Part shown: positions 21,201 to 28,682 of the stretch, in pieces
Position numbering within the stretch: position 1 is the first letter of the stretch
How the letters are laid out: the number at the start of each line of letters is the position of its first letter
Origin: Mesorhabditis belari
Lineage: Eukaryota > Nematoda > Chromadorea > Rhabditida > Rhabditidae
Assembly (NCBI GenBank): GCA_958450365.1
Contig: CAUEEP010000732.1
Location: 2,977,001 to 3,041,000 of the forward strand
DNA: 64,000 bases
Direction: 5' to 3'
Program-made: the position numbers and the translations under genes
The notes under the pieces: generated by a model
Seen by the model: the letters and a program-made list of their open reading frames with translations, nothing else
The model's database searches: none
Told to the model about the DNA's origin: nothing

Positions 21201-23269
21201 CGTGATTTTTCAGTTCTAATTGATTACCTAATATTATATTTAGGTTGACAATATTATATTTAGGTTGACAGATGTACCGCCCCAGCCAAACTCCCCGCCT
21301 GAAGCTGCCTTCGGTTTTAGCAGAACACATTCTTTGACTTCTTATTTTCATTCTTATTTCCATTCTTGTTCTCATTCTTATTCTCATTCTTATTCTCATT
21401 CTTATTCTCATTCTTATCATTCTTATTCTCATTCTTATTTTCATTCTTATTCTTCTTCACCCCTAGCTCAGTCTAAGAGAAATCTCATCGAGAAGAGGTG
21501 AATTGGGGTGGGAAAATGAGAGTAGTAAATAGGAGAAAGGGGGGATAAAGAGAGAATAAATGAAGGAGAAAAGAGATATCAAAGAGACTGTTTGCCATTC
21601 AATGATCGGTCGATGAAAAGAGAATGGAAAGGCAAGAAATGCAAGATCTTTCAGACAGAGATCTTTCAGTTGCCAAGATCTCTGTCTGTTCTCGAATCGA
21701 TTTTCTAATTCAACGTGAGTCTAGATCGATTTGCGAGCATTTACGAGTAAAAAAAACAAAAAAAAGAGCTTTGTCTTCTTTTTTAGAACTTGACTTCTTG
21801 ACTTCTTGACATAAATTTTTATAGATTCGAGTAGATCCAAGTTTCAGAGATATCGAAATCACAATTGAATCTGGTTTTATCTTTTCCGTCAAATTTGTAG
21901 CACAAATCCTTGTTGCTGCTACTGGTTTGATCTATGAATGCTTTTCTTGGTAAACTTTTAACTTTAAAAGCTAGAGTAGAGTTGGGGATTGAGCCATTTG
22001 ATGGGATTTTATCTTTTCCGTTTTATCTTTCCTTAAAACCTTTCAGCTTCATTGTTTTTTTTTTCATAAATACAAAATGTAACAGTTGAAGCTGTGAATA
22101 GCTTTCACTAGCTATTTTTCTGATTGATTTTCTGATTGATTCAAAATCAGCCTCATCCTTTTTCTCAGCTAGATCTTGAGCTTCAATTTTCGAGAATACA
22201 TTCAAATCAGAGGCTTGTAAACGCACCCTTTCTAGCGCACTAGATTCCCCAAAGGTAAAGCTTTTTAGACTTAAACTTGATAAGCGTTTAATCGATCAAA
22301 GATCAATTGAGGTATTCTGGACAGTCCGGACAAAAAATTAAATACATCTTTTACATAAAAGTCTTATTTTAATTGAAAAGTAAACCTAGTAAAAAGTAAA
22401 AGTAAAATCAATAAAATGAGCCAAGTGTGAATTAAAAGCTAACAAATCTCTTTCAAGATAAATAAGGTAAAAGTTTAAATTCTTAAGTTGAATTTGATTG
22501 CTTCCATCATGTGAGCATGCGTTTAATCATCAAATCAAATCAAATTTGTAGCACAAATCCTTGTTGCTGCTATTGGTTTTGATCTATCAATGCTTTTCTT
22601 TGTAAACTTTTCTTGGTAACTTTAAAAAAGCTAGAGTAGAGATGGGGATTGAGCCATTTGATGGGATGCATATGGAGGAAATTTCAACATCAAAAAGAAG
22701 ACAAGAAAAAGAAGAAAAAGAAGAGCCGTTCTAACCACAAAAAAAAGACGAGTTTTCCGTTTTTATTACAGTCGTTTTGAAAAAGAAACGACAAAGAATA
22801 ACTAAGGAAAAGAATTGAGTAAAAGAGTCAAAAGAAGTTGCACGAATTGAATGGATTGAAAGTAAAGCAAAGCAAAGCAAGGCAAAGCAAAGCAAAGCAA
22901 AGCAAGGCAAAGCAAAGAAAAGCAAAGAAAAGCAAAGAAAAGCAAAGCAAGGCAAAGCAAAGAAAAGCAAACAAAAGAAAAGCAAAGCAAAGAAAAGCAA
23001 AGCAAAGCAAAGAAAAGCAAGGCAAAGCAAAGAAAAGCAAAGCAAAGAAAACAATAAAATCTGTAGCACTTGGCTGATATTTTTGCTCAAAATTGTAAAT
23101 GTACCCTTTCTAGCGCACTAGATCTTTACAGAAATCTTACAGAGATTCCAGTGCACTAGAAAGGGTGCATTTACAGCGCAAAGTAAACGAATCCTTTTTT
23201 TTTGTTCAGACTCACCGTAGGCGTCTGCTTGATGGAGGGTTTTTGCGTGAAACGCGGTGCTCCCGGCAT
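215..23269 (-). CDS. unc-22: Twitchin (UNC-22), N-terminal part; continues past left edge
   Basis: Giant muscle A-band protein of Ig and fibronectin domains plus a kinase; only the first ~650 residues are here. Exons, 5' to 3' (plus coordinates): 23216-23269, 15593-15659, 15441-15526, 15265-15355, 14887-15023, 14509-14595, 14322-14456, 14017-14183, 13774-13868, 13629-13729, 13223-13302, 12681-12765, 11883-11959, 11667-11764, 11519-11613, 11430-11480, 11201-11263, 10725-10760, 2972-3151, 2593-2670, 215-307; phases agree at every junction. Exon 1 reads MPGAPRFTQKPSIKQTPT, nearly the C. elegans start, 5 nt behind a CTAG acceptor (probable trans-splice site). Ig domains lie at about residues 5-99, 107-205 and 386-475, with a Ser/Pro/Lys-rich linker between the second and third. 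The exon at 2972-3151 has the twitchin motif IPSSGLTIP and SESISELPSFAGG. Intron 1 (7.5 kb) and the 10725-3151 intron (7.6 kb) are unusually large. Homology is recalled, not searched. Confidence 0.95.
1231..1303 (+). pseudogene. tRNA-like relic in twitchin intron
   Basis: A D-arm-like box A (GGTGTAATGGTTAGCAC) and a T-arm-like box B (CGGGTTCGAGTCCCG) are correctly spaced, but the two ends do not pair as an acceptor stem and no good anticodon arm forms. Probably a tRNA-derived pseudogene. Confidence 0.5.
1419..1487. repeat. Short tandem array, TCTAGAGGCTATCTAGAC unit
   Basis: About four copies of an 18-bp unit in a twitchin intron. Confidence 0.8.
1846..2081. repeat. Minisatellite, 21-bp unit AGCTTAGCTTAGCTTCACTCA
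   Basis: About eleven essentially identical copies. The unit length is a multiple of three, which creates a spurious Ser-Glu-Ala-Lys-Leu ORF on the minus strand. Confidence 0.95.
3317..3475. repeat. Minisatellite, 33-bp unit
   Basis: About 4.5 copies of a unit containing AAGAGTTTCAAGTCTAACA and AAGCTTTGAAAGAG, in the twitchin intron. Confidence 0.9.
3996..4133. repeat. Purine-rich GGGAAGAGGAA array
   Basis: Strand-asymmetric GA-rich tract of variable units; could form triplex DNA. It creates overlapping spurious Ser/Pro/Leu ORFs on the minus strand. Confidence 0.85.
4459..4735. repeat. Minisatellite, 17-18-bp unit AAGCTAAGCAAAGCTTTG
   Basis: About sixteen copies with two alternating variants (AAGCAAAGC and AAGCAAGC forms). 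Confidence 0.9.
5346..5410. repeat. GAA/GAAGAAG microsatellite
   Basis: Trinucleotide run with two GGA interruptions, in a twitchin intron. Confidence 0.85.
5700..5932. mobile_element. MITE family B copy
   Basis: Starts near AATAGTAGTGCACC and ends near CACTATTAGAGAAAATACGG, inverted ends of one family. Its interior (ATCTCGAGAACCGCTTATCGG, GATTAGAGTGTTGAGCTTCT) reappears inverted at the right edge of the window. It lies in a twitchin intron. Confidence 0.65.
6400..6780. repeat. Minisatellite AGATCTACATCATCAGC with a C-rich interruption
   Basis: Some twenty imperfect units. Positions about 6617-6722 are a C-rich segment of quite different composition with runs of 8 to 11 C, after which the same repeat resumes. 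Confidence 0.85.
7029..7139 (-). CDS. unc-22: Candidate twitchin cassette exon (37 aa)
   Basis: Inside the 7.6-kb twitchin intron, a 111-nt stretch is open on the minus strand and bounded by a possible acceptor (TTTCAAG) and donor (GTAAAA). Both edges are phase 0, so it could be included or skipped without changing the frame set by the exons at 10725-10760 and 2972-3151. The peptide begins EIIDYDTPEAERLRKEEEER and ends in a Ser/Gly-rich run, charged like the twitchin linkers. I do not recognise it in the worm protein I remember, so an alternative exon is an inference. Confidence 0.4.
7460..7727. repeat. 10-bp array ATCTAGGTYG
   Basis: About 27 units, with T and C alternating irregularly at position 9. 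Confidence 0.95.
8014..8359 (-). CDS. Candidate alternative twitchin exon or unrelated ORF
   Basis: A minus-strand ORF in the 7.6-kb twitchin intron has a TTTAG acceptor just upstream and an AATAG|GTTTGC donor. It is long and not low-complexity (Ser, Arg, Asn and Pro rich, including KRSKSNFSKSRMYP). Its length of 346 nt is not a multiple of three, so it cannot be a simple cassette between phase-0 exons. It could serve an alternative first exon with its own start (an ATG lies just upstream in frame), or be chance. No family recognised. Confidence 0.25.
8741..8960. repeat. Array of AGATCATCTTTAAA / TATAAGATCATC units
   Basis: About sixteen 13-14-bp units in blocks of homogenised variants, in the twitchin intron. 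Confidence 0.9.
9097..9267 (-). CDS. Candidate small Lys/Arg-rich exon with its own ATG
   Basis: Minus-strand ORF of 57 codons starting MSRKSVKKNLSTK and ending at a possible donor (CGACAG|GTCAAA) in phase 0, within the same large twitchin intron. If real it might be an alternative start feeding the downstream phase-0 exons. There is no clear acceptor or promoter and no family match that I recognise. Weak. Confidence 0.18.
9469..9540 (-). pseudogene. tRNA-like relic in twitchin intron
   Basis: On the minus strand TGTAGCTCATTGGCAGAGCG matches a tRNA box A closely, like tRNA-Ala, with GTTCGCCCGGCG after it. The T arm is poor, so this is likely a tRNA-derived relic and not a working gene. Confidence 0.4.
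12032..12102 (+). pseudogene. tRNA-like sequence in twitchin intron
   Basis: TAGCTCAATGGTTAGAGCA is a good box A/D arm and GGTTCAATCC a box B. Ends CTCGGA/TCTCCGGA pair only partly, and the anticodon loop would lack U33. Related to the relic at 63509-63563. Confidence 0.5.
13328..13597. mobile_element. MITE family A, copy 1 (270 bp)
   Basis: Terminal inverted repeats TACCGTAAATACTGTAATAG and its complement at the right end. It fills most of the twitchin intron between the exons 13223-13302 and 13629-13729. It has no coding capacity, so a transposase must act in trans. Confidence 0.9.
15044..15122 (+). pseudogene. tRNA-like structured element with 11-bp end stem
   Basis: CTAATCCAGCG at the start pairs perfectly with CGCTGGATTAG at the end, a longer stem than a tRNA acceptor. 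A box B-like GGGTTCAATCCC lies inside. It sits in the twitchin intron 15024-15264. No clean anticodon arm, so the identity is uncertain. Confidence 0.45.
15990..16280. repeat. 11-bp array AGCTCTTTCAA / AGCTAGTTCGA
   Basis: About 25 units in twitchin intron 1, with interspersed variants and one short break at about 16156. Confidence 0.9.
17250..17360. other. Insertion carrying a 51-bp twitchin exon copy between 28-bp direct repeats
   Basis: 17250-17277 and 17333-17360 are identical (GATAAGGAATAAGG then TAGATTGTATTACA). Between them, 17283-17333 is identical to 14115-14165 inside the twitchin exon 14017-14183, same orientation. It looks like a templated repair insertion in intron 1. Confidence 0.9.
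17790..18142. mobile_element. Inverted-repeat element, about 350 bp
   Basis: Long arms begin TATATATGTTGTGT and end with the complement ACACAACATATATA. Internal repeats include AATCTAAATC and AACAATAATATAAAC with complements. Probable non-autonomous DNA transposon or hairpin in twitchin intron 1. Confidence 0.75.
18436..18524. repeat. 16-bp array GCTGGGTAGCACAGAT
   Basis: Five perfect head-to-tail copies with no spacers, in twitchin intron 1. Confidence 0.95.
18525..18660. repeat. Tandem duplication, about 68-bp unit
   Basis: AACGTCAAGGATCCACTAGA and the sequence after it to ATCATCTACAGAT occur twice in a row. Confidence 0.85.
19503..19600. repeat. 12-bp array GTTGCTAGTTTT / GTTGCTAGCTTT
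   Basis: About eight copies. Open in frame on both strands only because the unit is 12 bp. Confidence 0.9.
20781..21042. mobile_element. MITE family A, copy 2, inverted relative to copy 1
   Basis: Same TACCGTAAATACTGTAATAG end; interior matches copy 1 on the opposite strand (CAGTCGCGTAGTCGC, AGCATAAACCAGTGTCGAG). In twitchin intron 1. Confidence 0.9.
21343..21452. repeat. 12-bp array ATTCTTATTCTC
   Basis: About nine copies with point variants, in twitchin intron 1. Confidence 0.9.
21898..22668. repeat. Dispersed direct repeat pair, about 120 bp each
   Basis: Segments near 21898-22015 and 22550-22667 share GCACAAATCCTTGTTGCTGC and GGGGATTGAGCCATTTGATG with small indels. Likely a local duplication. 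Confidence 0.75.
22861..23050. repeat. AAAGC/AAAAGC pentamer array
   Basis: Purine-rich tract next to twitchin exon 1. The strand bias makes spurious Phe/Leu/Cys and Lys/Ala/Ser ORFs. Confidence 0.9.
23095..23178. repeat. Small inverted repeat beside twitchin exon 1
   Basis: CCCTTTCTAGCGCACTAGA and, 30 bp on, AGTGCACTAGAAAGGG form a hairpin. Related half-sites occur at about 22229 and in aquaporin A intron 9 (58771-58912). Confidence 0.65.
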
Positions 23270-23559
23270 CCTCCCTAGAAAAAAAAAAACGATTGATATA
23301 AATCTCTTTCACTTGAAGAACTCAAAAACTTCTCAGAAACTTTCATAGTTAATTTAAAGATTAGCTTTATAAACAAATCAAAGATTTGATTACAAATCAA
23401 AGATCTGTAAAGTTTATTAAAGAATTTGGTGATTCAACACGGCAAAAAGTGACTCACCAAATTCAAAATAAAGTCATTTTATTCGATTTTTGATTAGATT
23501 TTTGATTAGATTTTTGATTAGATTTTTGATTAGATTGTATTACCGTATTGTAGATTGTA

Positions 23560-23860
23560 TTACCTATATGGTTATTTTAATTCCTATTTAGTTCTTATTT
23601 AGTTCCTATGTAGTTCCTTTATAGTTCCTATTTGGTTACTTTATAGTTCTTACTTAGTTCCTATTTGGTTATTGTATAGTTCTTACTTAGTTCCTATTTG
23701 GTAACTGTATAGTTCCTATTTAGTTCCTAGTTAGTTCCTATGTAGTTCCTTTATAGTTCCTATTTGGTTATTGTATAATTCCTATTTAATTCCTATTTAG
23801 TTCCTATATAGTTACTTTATAGTTCCTATTTAGTTCCTATTTGGTTACTTTATAGCTCCG
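23560..23860. repeat. Degenerate 11-12-bp array TAGTTCCTATT
   Basis: About 25 diverged units just upstream of the twitchin start region. Older looking than the other arrays. Confidence 0.85.
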
Positions 23861-26800
23861 AAAAATCTGTTAGCTCATGTGGTATTTTTGAGCCATTTTC
23901 CAGCTCTATAGCACTTGATTGAAAGCTTTTATGCAGAAAAGAAATTTTAAAAAGGGCTGCTACGCAGGAGTACGCGATGACACTCTTTACATTCACTCAT
24001 TTACCCGGTCTTCTATTCGAAGAAATTCGGTATATTTTTGATTAGATTTAAGAAAATTACACTTATTTTAATATCCGCTCATTTATCAGTGAAGATTTTA
24101 AAGAGTTTAAACTCTTAAAACTTTTCAATAATCTAAAGCTGAAACTGTTGATGATAAACGAATCGCACGAAATTAGACTTATAACAAATAACAGACTTAT
24201 AACAGACTTCTAACAAATAACAGACTTATAACAGACTTCTAACCAATTCAGAAGCCCTTTCAAATCGATATTCGTATCAATATTAGATACCATAAAGCAT
24301 AGATTTTAAAAAAAGATTTCTCAAAAATCATTTCCTCATTTGAAGATACCTTTTGATGGTGTGCGGGGGATCCAACAAGGGCACCGATCGCCTCTCAAAG
24401 AGGTTTCTTTTCTTTAATATGAAAAAAAGGGACCCTGGTGAACGCTTTTCGAGACGAGCTAAAAAGAAAATTATAAAAATATAAGAAAAATAAACCCTCA
24501 AAAAGTAGATACAGAATAGTTTCAAAGAGATGGATAGTGAAAAAGAGAAATTTTTCACAAAAAAGACGTTTCATATTCGAAAATTACAAGAATTCGAAAG
24601 AAATTTTGGTTAAAAGAAGTGAGTTGTTGGTTTTAAGATTGAAAATTTAAAGGAAATCATTGTAAAGAATAGAAAAGAATAGAAAGAAAAAGATAGAGAA
24701 AAAGAAAAAGAAGAACTAAAGTATAATTGTTTCATTTTATGAAAAGAAATGATGGATATCCCTCGAATTCACAAAGTAGAAAAGCTAAATAACTTGGGGA
24801 TTCATTTTCAGAATCTTTCTATCGTAAACAACGATTGAAAATTTACCATTATACTTTAGTTCTTTTCTATTTTATGAATCCGAATCAGGCACATCATTCG
24901 TTACTTAATAGTGACTAGAGCTAACAAATCAAAGTTAATGAAAGTTAATGAAAGTTATGATACTAGTTGCTTTTTTCAGTGATATCAGTTTTATTAAAGA
25001 TCTCCACTCTATTTCAAAACTACTCAAAGTACTGTAAATTTTCATCGCCTTTTAGAGAAGGCATTAGTCGAAAGGAATGAACTCTAGTGGTGACAGTGAC
25101 AGCCAAAAAAAGAAGTAGAAGTCAGTACCGGATGTTCGCAAAAATGGAATTTTCTAGAAAGAGAGAATACGAATCGATGCCTTCAGGGAAAAGGAAAGCG
25201 AGAGAGATCGTTTCCAGTATTCGGCTCGATATCGGCTTGTCGACGGGAGTGGGTCCAGGCTTGAAACTGAGAAAAGGGGAAAGGGGGAAAGTGCTGAAAA
25301 GTGTGGCCTGTGTTGAGGGAAAGTTTCATGAATCTAGGTAAGAAAGGGGTGATAGTTGAAAATGAGAGGATAGGGATTTTAGAGAATTTTTAGATTGGAT
25401 GAGAGAGAGAGAGTTGTAGAGCTGTGGAAATCTCTAGATCAGTTAGAGATCTCTAGATCTTAAATCTCTGCGTCCTAGAGTCACAGAAAACGTTTAGAGA
25501 GTTGGGAATGAGTCGAGAAATGAAGCAAAAGACTGTTTAGCGGAAAGACACGGTAAAAGTTGCACGAAAAAAGTGGTAGAGTTGGAGAAAAAGGCGTCGA
25601 ATCTATCTTAAAGAAGAGATAGCTGAAACTTGATTAGTTAGACGTTAAATAAAGAGGTGAAAAGATTGGGGCGGAGAGATGAAAAGGATGGAAAGGGACT
25701 TCTTCTCCGCCCACCCTCCCGTTTCTTTTTCCTCCTTTCTTTTTCCCCTTCTGCACAATGATCGCCTTGTCTTTCCCAATCCCCCTCAGGACCCAACCCC
25801 CTCGATTTTTTTTACTTGATGATCACCAAAAAGTGTGTGCCTTTTGCCTGATGCCTTTTGCCTTTTTGGCATGACGTATATAGTGAAATTTTGTGTCATT
25901 TTTTCGGGAACACCTGGGATCCGGTGAGGGGAAAGAAATGAGAAATGATCGTATTTCAAAATAATCTGAAAAGCGGAGAAGAGTTGGGGATTGTAAAGGG
26001 ACTTTTAGATGAAAGTTAGTTAAGTTAATGTTAATGTTAATCAAAGTTAATCAAAGTTAATCAAAGTTATGATACTAACTGCTTTCTTTCAGTGATATCA
26101 GTTTTATTAAAGATCTCTTTTTTGTTTGTACTATATTTTTTTAAATATATCAACTACTTGTCTAGTTGTTTTGAAGTTTTCAATTTCCAATTTCACAGCT
26201 AAACTTTTCCCGATACGAATAGTACCGTACTAGTACCGTAGTTCACCGTACCACCAGTTTTATACAGTAATATCTTTCCGATAGACGTTTCTCTGATCTA
26301 ACGATAGATCTAATGATTTTCTGATCTAATCGCTGAAGGTTTAAGTTTATTAAGACATTGAGAACTCAAGGAAAATCAAGAACATCAATGAAAATCAAAT
26401 TCTGTACTGTTTTTTTTCAGTTTCATCTCTTAATCACCTTCCTACACCTTCCATCCAAATCCAAACTTCCCATAGCACTTCTCAAATCAGCACACTGCCA
26501 TTTTCAATAAACAAATCGATATTCTGATAGGAGATCGCAAAAAAAGAGAGAGCTATTGCTCAAAGTCGGGAGTAGGAGGAGTTGCGTGCAAAACAGAGAT
26601 GAGAAGCGAGGTTGGGCTCAAGGAAATAGCAATGATCAAGTAAAGGATGAGAAGAACAAGAGCAAGAACAAGAAAAAGATAGGTCTGATCTTTCGCTTTT
26701 CTCTTCATTTCATTCATTCATCCATTTCTTCACATTCTCTCCTCCTCCTCGAATCTGGTGGAGTCTCGCCAAAATCCATTGTAAAGCCATAGGGATGCCC

Positions 26801-27132
26801 CCTCCTCATCCTGCCCTTTATCCCCTTTCCCTTGTGGACATTCATTGACAACCTCCCGTTTCCTTTCCCCACCTCACTTGTCTTCGTCGAGAAAAGGAGA
26901 GAAGTATCCCGAAAAAAAATATCGAGCAACACACTGTGCCCGGCTTTGGTTGGAATGAGAGTGCTGATCTTTGTTAGGGGTAGATCATGAGCTGTGGGAA
27001 GGGGCTCGCCACTATCAAGCTTTAGATAGATAGTACAGGTATCGGGTTAGAATTTTTTGTATTCTTGTATTCTTAACTTTCACTATGCATATCAAATTTT
27101 ACTGTAGATTTGTTTCCATGACAAGAACAGAT

Positions 27133-27323
27133 TCAAGAAAGTCAAGAAAGTCAAGAAAGTCAAGAAAGTCAAGAAAGTCAAGAAAGTCAAGAAAGTCAAG
27201 AAAGTCAAGAAAGTCAAGAAAGTCAAGAAAGTCAAGAAAGTCAAGAAAGTCAAGAAAGTCAAGAAAGTCAAGAAAGTCAAGAAAGTCAAGAAAGTCAAGA
27301 AAGTCAAGAAAGTCAAGAAAGTC
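27133..27323. repeat. Perfect 9-bp array TCAAGAAAG, about 21 copies
   Basis: Almost no variation between units, so recent expansion. It creates the spurious SRK and LTF repeat ORFs on the two strands. Confidence 0.97.
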
Positions 27324-27478
27324 TAAGTACCGGAAGGCAAAGTCAAAAGTTTATATAGTATACTGGAGCATAAATGCTTTTTGTAGGGTTACTATATGTC
27401 AAAGTCGTCTATATTTACGACATTCACTCTACACAAAAACATCACTTGAATTTTATAATTTCCGGATATACATGTTGC

Positions 27479-28213
27479 GGCATAGTTACCGACTAAAGTT
27501 TTAGAAAAATCTATTTTTCTAAAAAACTTCACAATAAATGTTATTTATTATATACTATTTGAGAGCTCTAATTCTCAGCTATATTAGCTCACAAAGGGTT
27601 TTTTGATTGGAAAAATTTTCGGTTTTTTTAAGGCGACTCGAGAGGACCGCACAGCCCTCCCCTCGGCGCGCTACCATTTTTCTTGGTGTTCTAGATAAGA
27701 ATCCTCTCCCTGAAGAATCCTTCCTCAACGATAAATTTGCGCATATTTTATCAAGATAAATTTATTTCAATGGTTTTCCACAAAAATGATAGGTTAAAAA
27801 TGTTTTGATCACCAATCTTTGAGGCCTCAACATGCGGTTTTTCTCCCTTCTCCACAATGAGTGCCTTGGCGCAGAGCGAGAAACTTTTTTGAGCTAGAAG
27901 TCACCTCTATTCCGTCAAGCTTGCTTTGTTCTGAATTAATAAACTCGTTAAAACTTTATTCAACTAAAAACAACCCCTTTTGAAACTCTCTTTGCCTTTG
28001 CAGCCAAGAAAAATGGTCGCGCGCCGAGGAGTGTTTGCTGTGCGCCCCTTCAGAGTCGCCTTAAGGATGCGAAAGTTTTTCCAATCAAAAAACCCTTTGT
28101 GAGTTAATATAGCTGAGAATTAGAGCTTTCAAACAGTATATAATACATAACATTTATTATGAAGTTTTTTAGAAAACTATATTTTTCTAAAAACTTTGGT
28201 CAGTAATTATGCC
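27479..28213. mobile_element. 735-bp element with long terminal inverted repeats
   Basis: The ends are inverted copies (GGCATAGTTACCGACTAAAG; CTTTGGTCAGTAATTATGCC), and the arms extend over 200 bp, including GAGCTCTAATTCTCAGCTAT and the GC-rich GGCGCGCTACCATTTTTCTTGG part. The unpaired centre is about 250 bp with no ORF. Probable non-autonomous foldback element. Confidence 0.85.
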
Positions 28214-28682
28214 ACACCCTGTAATTTGGGACACACCAAGTGGTCTGTAAATTTGCTTGCCTGGTGGCAGTCATCTAAAAACATGCTTTCCCAATAAATT
28301 TCCAATCCACAAAAACTTTTATTGGCAATGTTAGTCAGTAATACTGTAACACTGTTCCCAAACAGGTTAAAAACTAAAACTTAAGAGAATGATACAAGAA
28401 AGTAGAAACAAAGTAAAAGCTCACAAATGCAAAAAAATTCATGAAAGATTTAACAAGAGAGAGATTTAAGGTCATAAAAGAATACTCTTAAAAGTTGGTC
28501 ATGGAATGGTAAAAGACAGAAAAGACATTGACAAAAATCTAAAGCTACAAACCATTATCTAATCCTCTAAAGAGACGTACACTATCCAAAAAAGCTAAGG
28601 CAAAATAAGGGATTTGATTAAAAATGGTAAGTCAACAAAACGAAATGCAGTAAAACAAAAGTGAGATAGGCGAGTGGTGAAT

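Larger units (their letters stand above)
23275..28682. other. Intergenic region upstream of twitchin
   Basis: Between the twitchin 5' end and the SLC22 stop. It holds the TAGTTCC array, short ATAACAGACTT repeats near 24190, a duplicated segment (24930-25005 and 26040-26115, sharing CAGTGATATCAGTTTTATTA), a 9-bp array and a 735-bp inverted-repeat element. No gene that I can support; the plus-strand ORF at 25087-25341 resembles nothing I know. It probably contains the twitchin promoter. Confidence 0.6.

Noticed and set aside
25087..25341. 84-codon Lys/Arg-rich plus-strand ORF
   Set aside because: No recognisable domain, no acceptor or promoter; composition follows the purine-rich strand bias of the region.
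27085..27504. 139-codon ORF rich in Ser-Arg-Lys, and its minus-strand Leu-Thr-Phe mirror
   Set aside because: Both come from a perfect 9-bp tandem array that is open on both strands by arithmetic; no RS-domain gene context.
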